Assembly (NCBI GenBank): GCA_033026295.1
Contig: CM065181.1
Span: forward strand, 10,201,001 to 10,265,000
Length of the DNA stretch: 64,000 nucleotides
From: Channa striata
Lineage: Eukaryota > Chordata > Actinopteri > Anabantiformes > Channidae
Direction: 5' to 3'
The translations under genes and the position numbers were made by a program. Under the pieces are notes generated by a model. It had not been told where the DNA came from and searched no databases. It worked only from the letters and a program-made list of their open reading frames with translations. This document shows positions 1-12,631 of the stretch, piece after piece; the first letter of the stretch is position 1, and each line of letters opens with the position of its first letter.

Positions 1-3000
1 CACACGAAACAAAAAGGGAAGTTGTAAAAGAAGACTTTATACTATATGCTTTATGAGTTGATGAGAATGCAATGAGCAAAACACGTGACAAACTAATCAG
101 TGTTTCTGTGACCAGTAACAACAGAGTACAGGAAATGTGGCCATAGTGTCCTTTTGATCAACGTGTTTTAAAGATGTGCTCGTCTTTGCACCATGCGTGC
201 ATAGATTTTAGAATAAGGAAACATTTTATGCTATGTTTCTTTTAAGCAAATGCACTTTGTCAAAAGGCCCTAATTCTACTGGCTACATTGTATGTTTTTT
301 CATGCAGTCTTGCTTCTTTACCTCTAGAGGTCACTACCAATTCATCAGAAACATAGATGAGGCTGCATGGATGGTCATTGAAGAATTTAAAAAAACAATG
401 TTACCTTTTATTTACTTAACTTTTATTGATAATGTATCAAACAAATCACCATTAGCATGCAATCATAAGTAAGTAAGTTAACATAAGTCAAAAACTTGAC
501 AGGTAAAGGCACATTCATGGATGTGAAACAGATTATGAAGATGTGTGATGTAAAAGATAATCCTGAATTCATGATAATCACATTGAATTTCTAGATTTAA
601 TATTACTAACCACTCTTGAACGTGACACAAATTCTGCATCTGTGGTTTGGGAATTTTTAAATAGATATTTAGAATATTTTGTATTCTCAGAGCTATTTAA
701 CACTGACTCTACTCAATCTCTAGTTCTGTTTAGAAAGCCAGTGATTGACCTGAGGCATCATATCCATGATGGTCTGGCCTAAAGAACGAGGACCGGTGTG
801 TCATAGTTCAGAGGTCAGGAAGTGGAATGTGATGGCCAAAGGTAATTAAATGACAGGAAAGGGAAATTCGTGTTATAAGCATATACATGCTAGTTGTCAT
901 CTTAAAAATCTCAAATTTACAAAACGTTACTTTTTAAACTGCAAGGAAAACTACCTTCTGTCTTTATTGTGTATTTTGGTTTGTGAGAATTTTGTAAAAC
1001 CCAAAAGCATTAACTCCATTAAGTAAATTTAAATTTATAGTTTAGTGTGTCCTTAGATGGACAGTTACAATGTGGATTTTGTGCTAGAGTTAGTTGAGAG
1101 TTCAAGCTGCACTCAGTCACTGTTTTCTGGAAAGGATGAAAATTATAAACTTTTTATAGCCATCTTGGGTAAGTGTTCAATATTGAAATGATTATTACTG
1201 TCTAGTGTTTTATTTGACAGCAGTATCATATTGAATTTGAGGCAGAAAGTGTATCATAAACTGCATGATTGGATGTGCATGCACACATGTGTGTGTGTGT
1301 TTGAGTGTGTGTTGCCACTGAGCCTGTGGTGACAGGGTGACATAATATAGATTGGGGTGACACTGGCTAAATGTTTGCAGATGAGGGCTCCCAATATCTA
1401 ATCACCACAGTAACAAGGGTCACCAGAGTGGGCCCTGTAGCCCCAAGCACTTTGGGTATTGATGGGGCAAGATGTTTATTTCAGAATCAGCCATCTGTGG
1501 GTATGTGACTGCATGCATGAGCTTGAGTTTGTGTGTGTGTGTGTGTGTATGCCTTCAATTGTCCCTCAACCGCTAGCCCGAGGGGAAAGTGTGCTGTTCT
1601 TGCAAACTCCACTTAACACAACCTTCTCCCCCCCTGACCTCAGCATAATCCGCAGTGTCAGAGTCTTGACAGGAGGAAGAGAGTGGGCATTTCCTGGTGC
1701 ACATCAACTGTGTCATTCTAATGCTGTGTGCACATTTCCCACATGTCCCAAAAGTGTCACACACTAATCACAATGTACTTTAAAAGTCATGGAATGGAAT
1801 AACAGTAAAAAGTAATCCAAACGTTATGTATGCAAAGGTAATATGTAATTTAAGCTAACGCAACTACTACTACTGTGGTGGGTAATACTAAAACTGAATA
1901 GAATATAATGAATCTTAAAATATTCCCACCAGAGATGAAAATCAACTAGGTAAAATTTCACATATACAGTAAATAAGATATAAGAAACAATACTCAGAAG
2001 AAGAGTTCAGTCACTACACACACAATCTTTGTAAAGACACTTAACAAAATGCATTCTCTAGCCCTTTCATCTAATTTAAACCATTACAGCTAAATTCCTA
2101 ACCTTAACCCTAAAACCTACTCTTAAAAGCCCTTTACATAAATGTTCCCTCTTATTATTACTAGCCATAAGTGTCCTGTGCCATCAGTGTGCAAGACACC
2201 TGGCAATCAGCACTGTGATATGAGTTTTCGAGGGAACATGTAATAAGTGCATTTATATCACATGTTTCACTTAATAATCAGAAAAACAGCAAGCCAAAAC
2301 CAATAAATGCAATGATGGACTTAGAAATACTGATTTGAAATACTGACTTGCCAAGTACCACTCAGCTCTGAAGCGGTTTTAGCACTGACAGTGTCTGACA
2401 TTTTACCAAATTTTTTTATGGAGGTCTACTAAGAGGGACAGAATAAATGTAATAAAAACTAGACTTGCATGCAAGTACAACAGGGTCCAAGCACTAACGT
2501 GCCAGGAGCAAATAGAGTTGTAGATCACAAAGATATTTTCATTGTGGTATTTAATGAATCATTTTAGTCCTAGTCCTCAGTGAAACTTTTTAGTTTTCAT
2601 TTTACGATAATGTCAATATGACAATGAAATTAGTTTTAACTTAGTTAACACAAAATAATTCCATTGTAGCCATTACAGACACTAAAATCTACTTTATTGT
2701 TTCTAGTTTACATCAATATACATCTAGATACAGTATAAATATTTTTACTTTTAAGAACACATATAGACAAATGAATTTTGAAAAAGACTGCTATCTGAGT
2801 GCAGGGTCCTCATAAATTGAACTTTTATCCTTCAAACTATCAATTAGCTCAGTCTTTAGAATTTTTTTTAATTTTGCAAGAAAAATAGGTTTCTCTGGAT
2901 TTTTCCTTCAAGATCTAGTTTTCATTTTTTAATGCTGATTTGAGGCACTTTTGACATGCTAAATATATAGGAGTCAAACATGTACCTTTCCACCATTTAC

Positions 3001-4100
3001 GGGTTAGAATTTTTTAGTTCTTGCTAGTTATGTCACTGGATGGAGATTTTACAACATGCATTGTGTTAAACCGGGATGTTTTACTGCCTTTTCAGTTTTC
3101 TTTTATAAACTCAGCACAGAATTGTTCATTTCTCCTTTAGCATTTTGACAGTTTGGTTTAAACTGTAAAAAACAAAGTCATGTAGAGATAACGAAGATCT
3201 ATGTTTAACCTTTAAGAAACAGTTCAAATAAACCTGCTTTTCATCCATTTAGGAAATTCCACAAAAGTATTGTGGGGATAGTGTGGGCAGGAATACCACA
3301 AGTCTACAGGGAACACTGCAGGAGAATATTTCCCGGAATTCGAGGGCCTGTGCAACCACAGCAGCAGCTCATTTGGAGTCTGAATGCAGGTCATTTTGAG
3401 ATAACGCAGGTAGCAGAGCTTTTTGTCTCCTTGACTGTTCCTCTCTGGAGGGCCTGAAAAGAAAACAATAAATGCAGAGAAGAAGACAAGAAAGGAGTGC
3501 AGAGGAAAGGGAAAATACGGGAGAGGAGAAAAAGGTGCATTTTTCAAATGGTGAATAATTTGTCTGCCCTGACATGATGCTGAGCAGGACCACTTCCTGT
3601 AGCTCAGGTTTCAGTGTGTGTAAATGTTCACGGGGGGAGGGTCCACTTCCTTCACCAACTCCTTTTGGTGGCCTTACATTTGGGGCAAACCTGGAAAGAA
3701 AACGCAGCACTTGCCAAAAAAAAAAACAGGTCTTTAGTTAATAATGGCTGATAGCAAAACGTGGAATTGTTTACACAATTCAGAGAAATGGACCATGTTT
3801 CATTTGAGTTCATAAGGCCCAAACCTTTTTGTGAGACAGAATAAGAATTAGCTGTTAATGTGTGCGGTCAGTTACAAAATAACCTTTCTGTAAATTCAGG
3901 TTCAGCAATATAATAGCATATTTAATATCCCTGTGGTGCCTTTGCTAATAACCTCTGTTTATCTTAAAGCTGTGGTGCACCAGGAATGGGCACAGTCAGC
4001 CTGTGTTATTCTGTTTGCTCAGAGCTTTGTTTTAGCTTTGCTGAATTACTATATGCTAAACCTTAATTAATTTTCTTCCTTTTCCTCTCTTTATGCTTTG

Positions 4101-4106
4101 GTGTAT

Positions 4107-4138
<32 letters not shown>
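4101..4138. repeat. TG microsatellite
   Basis: Uninterrupted or nearly uninterrupted TG dinucleotide run in intergenic DNA. It explains the His/Thr-rich antisense open frame nearby. Confidence 0.95.
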
Positions 4139-5280
4139 CCAGCTTGGGGCTTGGCAGTGTCCTCTGAGGTTTCTGTGGCTGCAGGTAGCGGACCTGTTCA
4201 CTTAAGCACTGTACCTCTAATGTACTCCAGATGATCCAAGTATTTATAACTTTCCAACGTACACTCACACTCCCCACCACACACACATGTGCTATTGTAG
4301 ACTCCATAGACTCTTTTGCAGAAATATGTACACACAAACACCTTAACATTTATATGTGCTCTTGATCTCCAAAAGACCTTATGGGTTTTTTTTTTAATTG
4401 GTGCCATTATTTTACACTTTTCCTGTTGTGCAATGATTCCAAGGTTGTGTACGTGTGTTTGTGTTTGAAGGTGTGCATGCTTGTGCTATAGGAGTTGGCA
4501 CTAATGCTTACCAGGCAACTCGGGGAAGAGAATTATGTGGCACTTAGGGCTATTTTACAGGACCTGAAAAAACATGCAAATGGTTCATATGACACCAAAT
4601 GCCAGGCTTATAAAAAATCACAGTACCAACACCCTCTAAGAGAAAGAGCGAAGAAAGGGAGAAGCAGACAGAAAAACAAATGTAATGTTCTAATATTAAA
4701 CTTTTTGCAAAGTAAAACACACTTATTGAGAACAAAACTGGCTAGAAAAACACTGTCCAGCAACTATAACTGCATCAGCAAGACTTTGTTTTCTTACTGT
4801 CCCGCCACCTTTCGTTTCTCTCAGCGAGGTTTTCTTCCTTTGCACTGCTTCTCCACACACACTGTTGGCACGCAACATTAACCAAATAGTGAAGCATTAT
4901 GGTTGTATTTGTGTGCTTGTGTAATGTGGTAAACAAAAACAGCAGATAGACAGGGAGTTTAAAGAAAAAGGAAATGAGAGGGAGGCAATTAAACAGAGCT
5001 CAGGAGATGATATGATGAATAAAAGAACCAAATACAATGAAGAGGAGAGTTAGTGGAAGATTTGTGATGGGAAAGGGGGAAAGAGGAATACAGAAACAGA
5101 CCACCTCAAAGTAATGAGAGAAGGACTAAAGAAGGTGGAGAAACAGAGAAAGAGACCACCCTACAGCGAACACCAGTGGGAAGGCTGCAGACTTCAACGT
5201 GTCTCTCCCAGTGCAGCTTCCCTTTAGACCAACGGTGAGGCTGGAGTCGTTCTTGCTGCCAAGCCATCCCTTGTTTTATT

Positions 5281-5298
5281 GTGTATGTGTGTGAGTGT

Positions 5299-5329
<31 letters not shown>

Positions 5330-5360
5330 AGTGTGTGTGAGTGTGAGTGTGTGTGTGTGC
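5281..5360. repeat. TG-rich compound microsatellite
   Basis: About 80 bases of TG units broken by GA and AT variants. A second similar tract lies about 125 bases downstream. Confidence 0.95.
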
Positions 5361-5483
5361 ATATTTGGTTATGACAGAGTCCCTCAGAACACCAATAAAC
5401 CATGACTGTGCTCTGATTATTTCCTTCAACAGAGACAAGCTTGAAAACTTTGTATAATACAAGATCCAGAACTCACTTTTTGT

Positions 5484-5547
5484 ATGTGTGAGTGTGTGTG
5501 CGTGTGTTTGTGTATGTATGTGTGTGTGTGTGTGTGCGTGTGTGTTA
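5484..5547. repeat. TG-rich compound microsatellite
   Basis: TG dinucleotide tract with scattered CG, TT and AT interruptions, close to the tract that ends near 5360. Confidence 0.9.
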
Positions 5548-7349
5548 GGTGAATCCTTGTGCTGTCAGAACAATACGCTCTACTATTAACACAACAAGGA
5601 AACATACATTTCCCCACTGGAAACCACACTGTGTCAGTGTGAATGGTCCTGTATGTTGAGCCTAACAATGCCGTCTCTCTGTGGAACTCACACTGTGTTG
5701 TATGTCGTGTGTGACCTGGGGCTTTTCCATACAGATAGTCTATAGATCCATGCGTGATAAGAGAGAAGTGTGGTTTTATAAAATAAACATGAAGAAAACC
5801 CTTTTAACCTTTATCCACAGGCCCCCTAAAGTTCCTCATTTTTAGCCCGAATTAAACATTTAAACATCTTAAATTCAATAAAGGAGCGTTGTATAGGGGG
5901 AAGTAAATTAGGTTAGGAGAAAGAGTCTGTGTGTTTGAGTGAGCCGTGCTGGTCTTTGATAAAGCGCCTATGTTTACATTTGTAAAGCGGGGCCACTGTG
6001 ATATTGTCTGGTATGTGCAGTGTTATAAGGGGCTTTTGCTTAACTCAATCTGCTAGATAAACAGCCTGGGGCAGGAGCGCTGAGAGGATTCATATATGTT
6101 TGTTCCCTTCTTCCTGTTCTCTTTTCCTGGATTCTCCTGGTCTTTTTCTCACTTTATCGGCAAGCTCATTTTCATACTCAGCCCTGCAGCCTGGTGTTTT
6201 TTCGTACTGCCCTGCTGTCCTCCGCACATGCATCTGAGAAGTATTAGTGAACTGAAAGGTCATTTTGTGGAGCTGAATGTAGAGGATCGTGGTCCAGCTG
6301 GGGGTCACTGTAGGCAGGGGACAGGGTCAGTTTGACATGTCACAGGTCAAGAATGATGGGTGGTGTTGGCACCGACCTCAGGGAATGTGTGTGTGTGATT
6401 GTGTGACTACTAACTGAACTGCCAGTTGGGTGTCTACTCTGACTTTTTGTTGGTTCCTTCACTGTCACTCTGTTCCTGCTTTACTTATAATTCATTAGTC
6501 TTTCAAACAACATATTTTTTACCTAAAAGAAGAACCATGATCGGACTGCAAACTGCTTGTTAATCAAATACAGACCGATCAATCACACTCAGTGAAGGTG
6601 TAGTTTACTTGGTTGAAACTGGCACAGCAATGGCCAATGTATTCCAACTTTTAGGTCGTTTGGGGTTGTCAACAGGACAACTCCAGATTCTTCCCAAGTG
6701 CCTACATTTTTTAATCTAGCACCACCTGTTATAATACAGATTTCTAAAAAGACAGTTTGGCTAAACAATACTACTTATGATATGTAATCATAGTCCCTTG
6801 CAATGCAATACAGAGAAAGTTTGACTAAATATGAAGAAAGGATGAAAAAACTACAAAAAAAGCTGGTCAGGTGGACTCCACTCTCATTTTCACCTCAACT
6901 TCTTACCCTGACACCTCAATGTAATGCACATAAAATAAGGAAAAGAAAAAAGTGAAATAAAGAGAATTAAACTATAAAACAAACATGCTCAACATTGTCA
7001 CTTTAGGACAAGAATAATGTGCACCTAAATGTTGTCTAGGCTACACAAGCATGTTCAGTGTTAGTTTGCACCACTAGTGATGAGAGGAAGTGGAGGGTTT
7101 GAGTGATGTGCAGAGAAGTGCTTCATTTGCTTTTGGAAAATGTATCTCAAATCGAGGGTAACAGTGTATAACCGACTCGATTTAAGACACGTGAGTCCAA
7201 AACAGATTACCACAAATCATAGTGATCACATGTGTAAGAAAGACATATAAACAAAATCATAATCAGCACATGCGTACACAAACACTCACAAATACAGATA
7301 TTTAGCTCTAATGGCAACCAGACTTGTAAATATAGTCTTTCTTGCCCTG

Positions 7350-7402
7350 CTGTGTGTGTGTGTGTGTGTGTGTGCTTGCGTGTGTGTGTTTGTGTGTTTT
7401 TG
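7350..7402. repeat. TG microsatellite
   Basis: TG repeat with a short interruption (CTTGCG). The Cys/Val-rich frame across it is a repeat translation, not a gene. Confidence 0.9.
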
Positions 7403-8651
7403 TCTCAGTCAGACTTCCTCTACCCCCTTGTCTTTTAGTGGTGTTGAGGGATAATGTAAACCAGGGCTTGTTACCCTGTAATGAGGCACTTCAGAGAGAG
7501 ATGGAAGTGAGAGAGACACAAAGCTGAAACAAGTCAAAAGAGACAGGGTCTTCCTCTGCAGGAGTGTTCAAACAATGGAACAAACCATAACCTAAAACTG
7601 TACAGCCAACGTGGAAGACTGAGAAATGCATTTCTACAGCTTCTGACCTTATGACAACACACACCACACCGCTGATCAGTGTTAAGGACTGCAGACCCGC
7701 AGCAAGAAGATATAAAACCGTGATTAATGAGCAGGAGAGAGTGTGTTTGATTGTCAGTGTCACTGATCAAAGAGTCTATAAATCATAGCACCCTTAAATC
7801 CTGAGAGCCAGATGCCTTCACACTGATAACAAACAGTCATCCCATTACCTTCAAACATCAAAGGGGGACAGAAGCCGCGTAGCAGGAGCCCTCTTCCCCG
7901 TATTTCTTTCTCTCTCTCTTTCTCTCTGTGGAATGTATTTCCCTGTTTGGTAGGCGTGAGAAATTGTGTGTGTATAACCTAAATGTGTGTGTTTGTGTGT
8001 GTGAGTGAGTGTGTGTTTTGAAGCCTCAGAGGTGACATTCCTCCATGTCAGAGCAACAGCCTCAAGTTTAAGATAACACGGCCACGGTGATCTAAGGGTG
8101 GGAATCGATTCCCCCCAGTGGCTGGCGAGGGCCTCGGGTCAGACCTGATGGCTTTACCTTCCGCACGCAACCCGTGATGCAAAAACACAGTAATGCTCCC
8201 TAATAATCCCTTCATAATCACTTGTGTGTGTATGTGGAATACACTCCAGGATAACTGTGCACTATATACGTTCATTACAGGACATTTATTGAGACATTGG
8301 AGACATACTTTAAACTAGACAATGTAGGCCTTATAAATTCCATTTCCACGGACACATTTAGCCCCCACAGATCTCTGATATTTGTACTTTTTATACGTTC
8401 ATTGAGATGCCTTATTGGTAAACTCAAATGCTGAAAGTGAAATGTTTATTTTCACTTTACTCACTTGGAGTGGATTAGTGTGATCCCAGGGCTTCTAATT
8501 AAGAGCGGTTTAATGTCTACATCCCTCTTAATAGTCAATAATTAAGAAATCATTTTATTTAATTATTTTAAGCTGCACTCCTGGTGGCTCAGGTTTTTTT
8601 GTTTTTGTGTTTTGCATAATCAAAATCTGTCTCCATTTATCTGTGTGTGAT

Positions 8652-8688
8652 ACTAAAAGACTAAGACTAAAGACTAAAAGACTAAAGA
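8652..8688. repeat. Short imperfect tandem repeat of ACTAAAG
   Basis: Five adjacent variants of the unit ACTAAAAG / ACTAAG / ACTAAAG. Minor local tandem repeat in non-coding DNA. Confidence 0.8.
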
Positions 8689-9224
8689 TTTTTTAGAACC
8701 TTTATCCATGAATAACAAGGAAAATGTTTTTATCAGAATTGCAGCCATATGTAATTGCTATCTAGTCTGCATTGTCCTGTATCCACATCTTTTCTGTCAA
8801 TGCTGCAGCACCTGCAGGAGACTCCCAATCTGACCTGTCCATGTCCTGGAGGACATCTGGGAATATCATGCATGCCTCCCACAGCTCCACATTCATTCTG
8901 TTCAAACAGACCAGCTAATTATGGCTTTCCCAGATCCCTGAGCTTAAGAAATCACTACAGAATAATCCTTGGGTACGAAATGTTTTCTTTTGCCCCCTCC
9001 TCTGTGGTTTAGTTAACTGTGACTTAGCGACAACCAATGAAAATAAATCTGCATTGACCCAAAGTACTGAAACTATGAGAATGGGTCTGTTTCAAAGAAA
9101 TTTCAGGTAGCTATGTGTTTGAAGGTTACTACCCTCAACAGACGATTTTCTTCAAAAAAAAAATTCATCTTCAAATTGTGTGCTTGCACTTTGTGATCTA
9201 CAATAAATATACTCAGACAACTGA

Positions 9225-9698
9225 AGAGCATACTTTCAATTTTTTTATTCAAGATATTTGCAAATATTTACAGAACTCAAAATGCGCAGACTCCCGATCT
9301 ATTCGGTATTCTGTGATATCCCAAAAATAAATAACTTTGATTTGAGAGGGGGAAAGGAATTTCAAACCTGTGTAGAAAAATAAATACAAAATACTTCATT
9401 TGCTGTGAAACAGTGTCACAGGGAATGTGGGATGCATTGTTCTTTCCTCTCATCTTCCAATACAGAGCAGTTCCTCAGAGCTTGTTTTTACAACATTCAT
9501 AGTCGCAGTGGTCTTTCTTCATATCCGTCCTGTCTTGTCCTAAGTGCTCCCTTGCAAACGTTACAGTTCATGCAGTGGGAAATATGAAAAGCCCGCCTTT
9601 GAGGCCCGAAGCACAGCGGCTGGGCCTGAGCTGTGTTTGGCCTGTTTCAGTCAGCCCGAAGACCTGGACCGTTCCACTGGTGCTTCAGCCACCGTAAT
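9225..9698 (-). other. twist1: twist exon 2, non-coding 3' UTR exon
   Basis: On the minus strand a strong acceptor (pyrimidine tract ending TTCCTTCACAG) opens an exon at 9698. Downstream there is no open frame but a polyadenylation hexamer AATAAA at 9249-9244. Vertebrate TWIST1 genes have one coding exon followed by an intron just after the stop codon and a non-coding second exon, and this fits that layout. The splice pairing with exon 1 is inferred, and the exact cleavage site is a guess of 15-25 bases past the hexamer. Confidence 0.55.
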
Positions 9699-10184
9699 CT
9701 GTGAAGGAAATAACATTTAGGTTAGGAAACAAATCCAATAATTCAAATAAATTCTTTGCTTGGTTTGTATGTGCATTGATGTTAGATTACTGCACATGCA
9801 TAAACTGTGTTATGTGTCTATACGAATAGAATAATCTTAAAACCCCACCTTCATTTCTCAAGAATAGCTCAATACAAGGTAAAATATGTAGTGATGAGTG
9901 AATTTAATTTTATAATGGTGGTGAAATCTAGGGTGGTTCACAAATTCTGTGTGGAGGTGGAGGTTGTGAGGAGAGCTACACCCTAGAATAGTGAAAATAA
10001 AACAGGCTTAATGGATTGTAGTGGAGTTTTGTACTGCAGCCAAAGTATTCCTATAGGAACCTTCAAACTTTGTTGCTGTGGTTTTTCGGTTGGGTGCGAT
10101 GAGTAACTGTGCACCTGAAGGTTTTGGCACAGAAGAAGCGGATGGAGCTCAGCCTACCGTAACCTGACGGCCACCTTCCTCCCG

Positions 10185-10739
10185 TCAGTGGGTCGTAGTG
10201 GACAAGGACCACGCGCCCCCCATCCTCCACACGGAGAACGCGTAGCTCAGACGCTCGTGCGCCACGTAGCTGCAGCTGCTCCCTCGCGCGTCCAGCTCGT
10301 CGCTCTGCAGAACTTGGCACAGGAAGTCGATGTACCGCGCCGCCAGCTTCAGCGTCTGGATCTTGCTGAGTTTGTCCGACGGCAGAGTGGGAATGATCTT
10401 CCGCAACGAGGTGAAAGCCTCGTTGAGCGACTGTGTCCGCTGCCGCTCGCGGATGTTGGCCATGACGCGCTGCGTCTGCAGGTCGTCGAAGGAGCGCGCG
10501 GGGCTGCTGCTGGCCTCGCTGCCGCCGCTGCCCGCGCTGCCGCCTCCACCGTCGCACGTCTTTTTGCATCGCTTTTTCCCGGGGCTCGGAGTCTCGGCGT
10601 CTCCCTCCTCGTCGTCGTCGTCGTCCGCGCTCCTCCGCGCCGCCCGCCGTTTCCTCGCGCCTCGGCGCGGCAGCTGACGTTCGGTCTCTTCCTCGCTGTT
10701 TCCCGCACTGTCCATCGGGGAGGAGTCCTCTTCCCGCAT
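10185..10739 (-). CDS. twist1: Twist-family bHLH transcription factor (twist1-type)
   Basis: Complete 184-residue single-exon coding region. The ATG at 10739 is chosen because the following residues (MREEDSSP...NSEEE) match the start of fish and mammalian Twist1. Two basic tracts (about 26-37 and 55-60) are likely nuclear signals, separated by an Asp/Glu run (39-47). A Gly/Ser stretch (64-80) precedes the bHLH (about 89-145): basic region RVMANIRERQRTQSLNEAF, then helix 1, a loop with SDKLSKIQ, and helix 2. The C-terminal Twist box/WR motif is at 157-180. Twist proteins dimerise with E-proteins, bind E-boxes and control mesenchyme, neural crest and skull development. The stop is followed by a donor (CAG|GTTACG or ACG|GTAGGC at 10164/10158), so the junction lies under 30 nt from the stop, as in TWIST1. 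Oddities: Ile instead of the usual Val in the basic region, and WRMGGAWS where other Twists have WRMEGAWS. Synteny with ferd3l and polr1f supports twist1 rather than twist2 or twist3, but the a/b copy is undetermined. Confidence 0.93.
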   Translation of the reverse strand: MREEDSSPMDSAGNSEEETERQLPRRGARKRRAARRSADDDDDEEGDAETPSPGKKRCKKTCDGGGGSAGSGGSEASSSPARSFDDLQTQRVMANIRERQRTQSLNEAFTSLRKIIPTLPSDKLSKIQTLKLAARYIDFLCQVLQSDELDARGSSCSYVAHERLSYAFSVWRMGGAWSLSTTTH

Positions 10740-10869
10740 CGTCCAAACCAGAGTTCTGTGGTCTGCAGGACCGCTATAAAAACCCGACCCAAGTCTCTTG
10801 AACTGGTTTCAACATCAACAAACAGCGCAGGTAATGTGGAGCCTGGCGGGCACCGGGGCGGGGGGAGAG

Positions 10870-10945
10870 TCGGCTGCCAGACCCGGACGAGCGGGGCTCT
10901 TATAAGAGCAGGCGGCAGGATTTTGGGGCGCGCTGTGATTGGGTG
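10870..10945 (-). promoter_or_regulatory. Putative twist core promoter (CCAAT + TATA)
   Basis: On the minus strand upstream of the twist ATG there is a CCAAT box at 10942-10938 and a TATA-like TTATAAG at 10906-10900, about 35 bases apart in the usual order. A start site about 30 bases further on (near 10870) would give a 5' leader of roughly 130 bases. This is a motif-based inference; no transcript evidence is available here. Confidence 0.5.
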
Positions 10946-11409
10946 AGGAGGGGTGTAACATAATACTTGAGGAGACGCCGAAGACTCGCTATGATATTAG
11001 AAATCGAGGTTAAGACATTTAGGCTCCTTCATGCAAGGCTGGAACGGAGGAGTGTAGGGTCACTTCTTTTAGGTGAAGATAGACTCATTAGTGAAAATCA
11101 ATTAATGAAACTTTGAAAAGTGATGAGACTGCTTCAATCCGCAATCAGTGCTTTTCCCCTCGGTTACACATTATAAATTGTGTCCTGCTGTAGTTCTGCA
11201 CAATGTCTTATTTGTTTCAGTTTCGTTTTATTCTTATTGAAAACCACCAACTTTATACACACTAGTCCATTTTTCAAATGCATTGAAAGACCTTTGACTT
11301 TGGTTTTACTTCTTGCACTGGACAACGGGGCCAGAGTTACCTAACAAAAATTCCTCATCAAGCCTTTTGTCTGGTGTAGGCCTCAAGTTTCCCTGTGCAG
11401 GTCTAGACA

Positions 11410-11960
11410 CTGGCTGAGATGGGAGCAGTGGTGGCAGTGAATAACATCACATCTACTGAAACGCAGGAGGATGTCGCAGCAGGAGGTCTCCGTCCCTGTG
11501 AGCAGGCCGAGGTGTTTATTTACCCGTCAGCCGGCCTGCGCGCTGAGGTATGCGCTTCAACGGGCCCGACTCCCGCAGGGATGTCGACACCAGCGGCTCA
11601 GGTTTAAAGACGAGCCGTTCCAGGGAGCTCTCAGGGCGGATCCGTGCTCCCAGCGGGGTCGCTAAAGGCGGTGTACGGCTGGGTGCAATGCAAACACTGG
11701 AGGTGATAAAGACGGACTGAGGAGAGAGCGAGAGAGCCTCAACGCGCACACATGACCACCCAGCTCGGCGGCCTAAAACGGAATCATATCAAAACCCAAC
11801 AAAAATACATCTACGTGCAGCTGAAATGAAATGTGAAAACTTTGTAGGTGGTCTGCGGTGAGGCCGCACCTCTGATGAGAGAGCGTGACACCAAAAGGGG
11901 AGTCACCGCAGATCTGGTCACGTCTTCAGGCCCACGTCTTTCATAGGCACGGAGGGCACG
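11410..11960. other. GC-rich island between twist and ferd3l
   Basis: About 550 bases clearly richer in GC and CpG than the flanking AT-rich DNA. It contains a short open frame on each strand (for example 11419-11607 plus), but none resembles a known protein and codon patterns are unconvincing. It may be a regulatory island for twist or ferd3l, or an unannotated first exon. I cannot assign it. Confidence 0.4.
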
Positions 11961-12236
11961 TCTGGGACAGTCTCACATCACGGCTCAGTTTACACAGTGG
12001 TGCCCAGGATAATGCAACGAGCTCGGATCTGCTATTCAAATCTGCTGCATTTCAAAAGTGACAAAGTTGATTTCCAATATTTGCTCAGAGGAACCCCAGG
12101 GTGGCTGCCCTGCTTCCAGGTTCTGGACCAGGTGAGGCGAGCGGCTGTTGCTCTCCAAGGTGCTGAAAAACACACCTGAAGTTTCAGTCCTGCATAGCAA
12201 ACTCCTTCAACTTGTTCTGCAGCCTACAGTACATCT

Positions 12237-12242
12237 TTTATT
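12237..12242 (-). terminator. Possible ferd3l polyadenylation signal
   Basis: AATAAA on the minus strand, about 390 bases past the ferd3l stop. It is the nearest canonical hexamer I noticed in the right orientation. Confidence 0.35.
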
Positions 12243-12631
12243 CGAGGTTGTGTGTGCAACCTTCTAAAATTAAATTACACGTGCAATATAACGTTTACAT
12301 TTGATCAAAAGCAATGTCAGTTCAAAGGCGTGTTATTTTCTTTATAACTGAATTGTACTGCAGAGAACTTTGCCACACATTACCAAAAACTATACATTTT
12401 ATAGACAAAAATAAGTCAGACATTTTAAATATTTGGAGGAGGGGTTCTTGGCGTCTTTATGTCTAATAATTTAATTCATTTTATGTTGTCACTGAAAAAA
12501 AGTTGTGACTGTTGAAACGTAAATACTTTGTCTCAAAAATTCTATAAATATGTGCATAAAGATGGTAAATGCTGATGATGCCAGTTGAGTCTTTGCATTG
12601 CTGAGAGCATTCAAATCGGACTGTGGTGGAC

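Larger units (their letters stand above)
1..9230. other. Non-coding region upstream of the twist 3' end
   Basis: No protein-coding exon could be supported here. Open frames are short, mostly low-complexity, and match no family I know. The stretch holds several TG microsatellites (listed separately), AT-rich DNA, and blocks of mixed composition with dense homeobox, GATA or forkhead-like words that look like conserved non-coding elements (about 3240-3440, 5930-6080, 8040-8200 and 8400-8590). In vertebrates the HDAC9 gene lies on this side of TWIST1 and its introns carry twist enhancers. I looked for HDAC9 C-terminal exons among the open frames and saw none, but very short exons could be missed. 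Confidence 0.6.

Noticed and set aside
10063..10746. 227-codon minus-strand open frame
   Set aside because: Alternative frame of the twist exon. The correct frame carries the bHLH and Twist box.
10188..10946. 252-codon plus-strand open frame
   Set aside because: It is the GC-rich antisense shadow of the twist coding exon and promoter; its Arg/Ala/Ser-rich translation matches no family.
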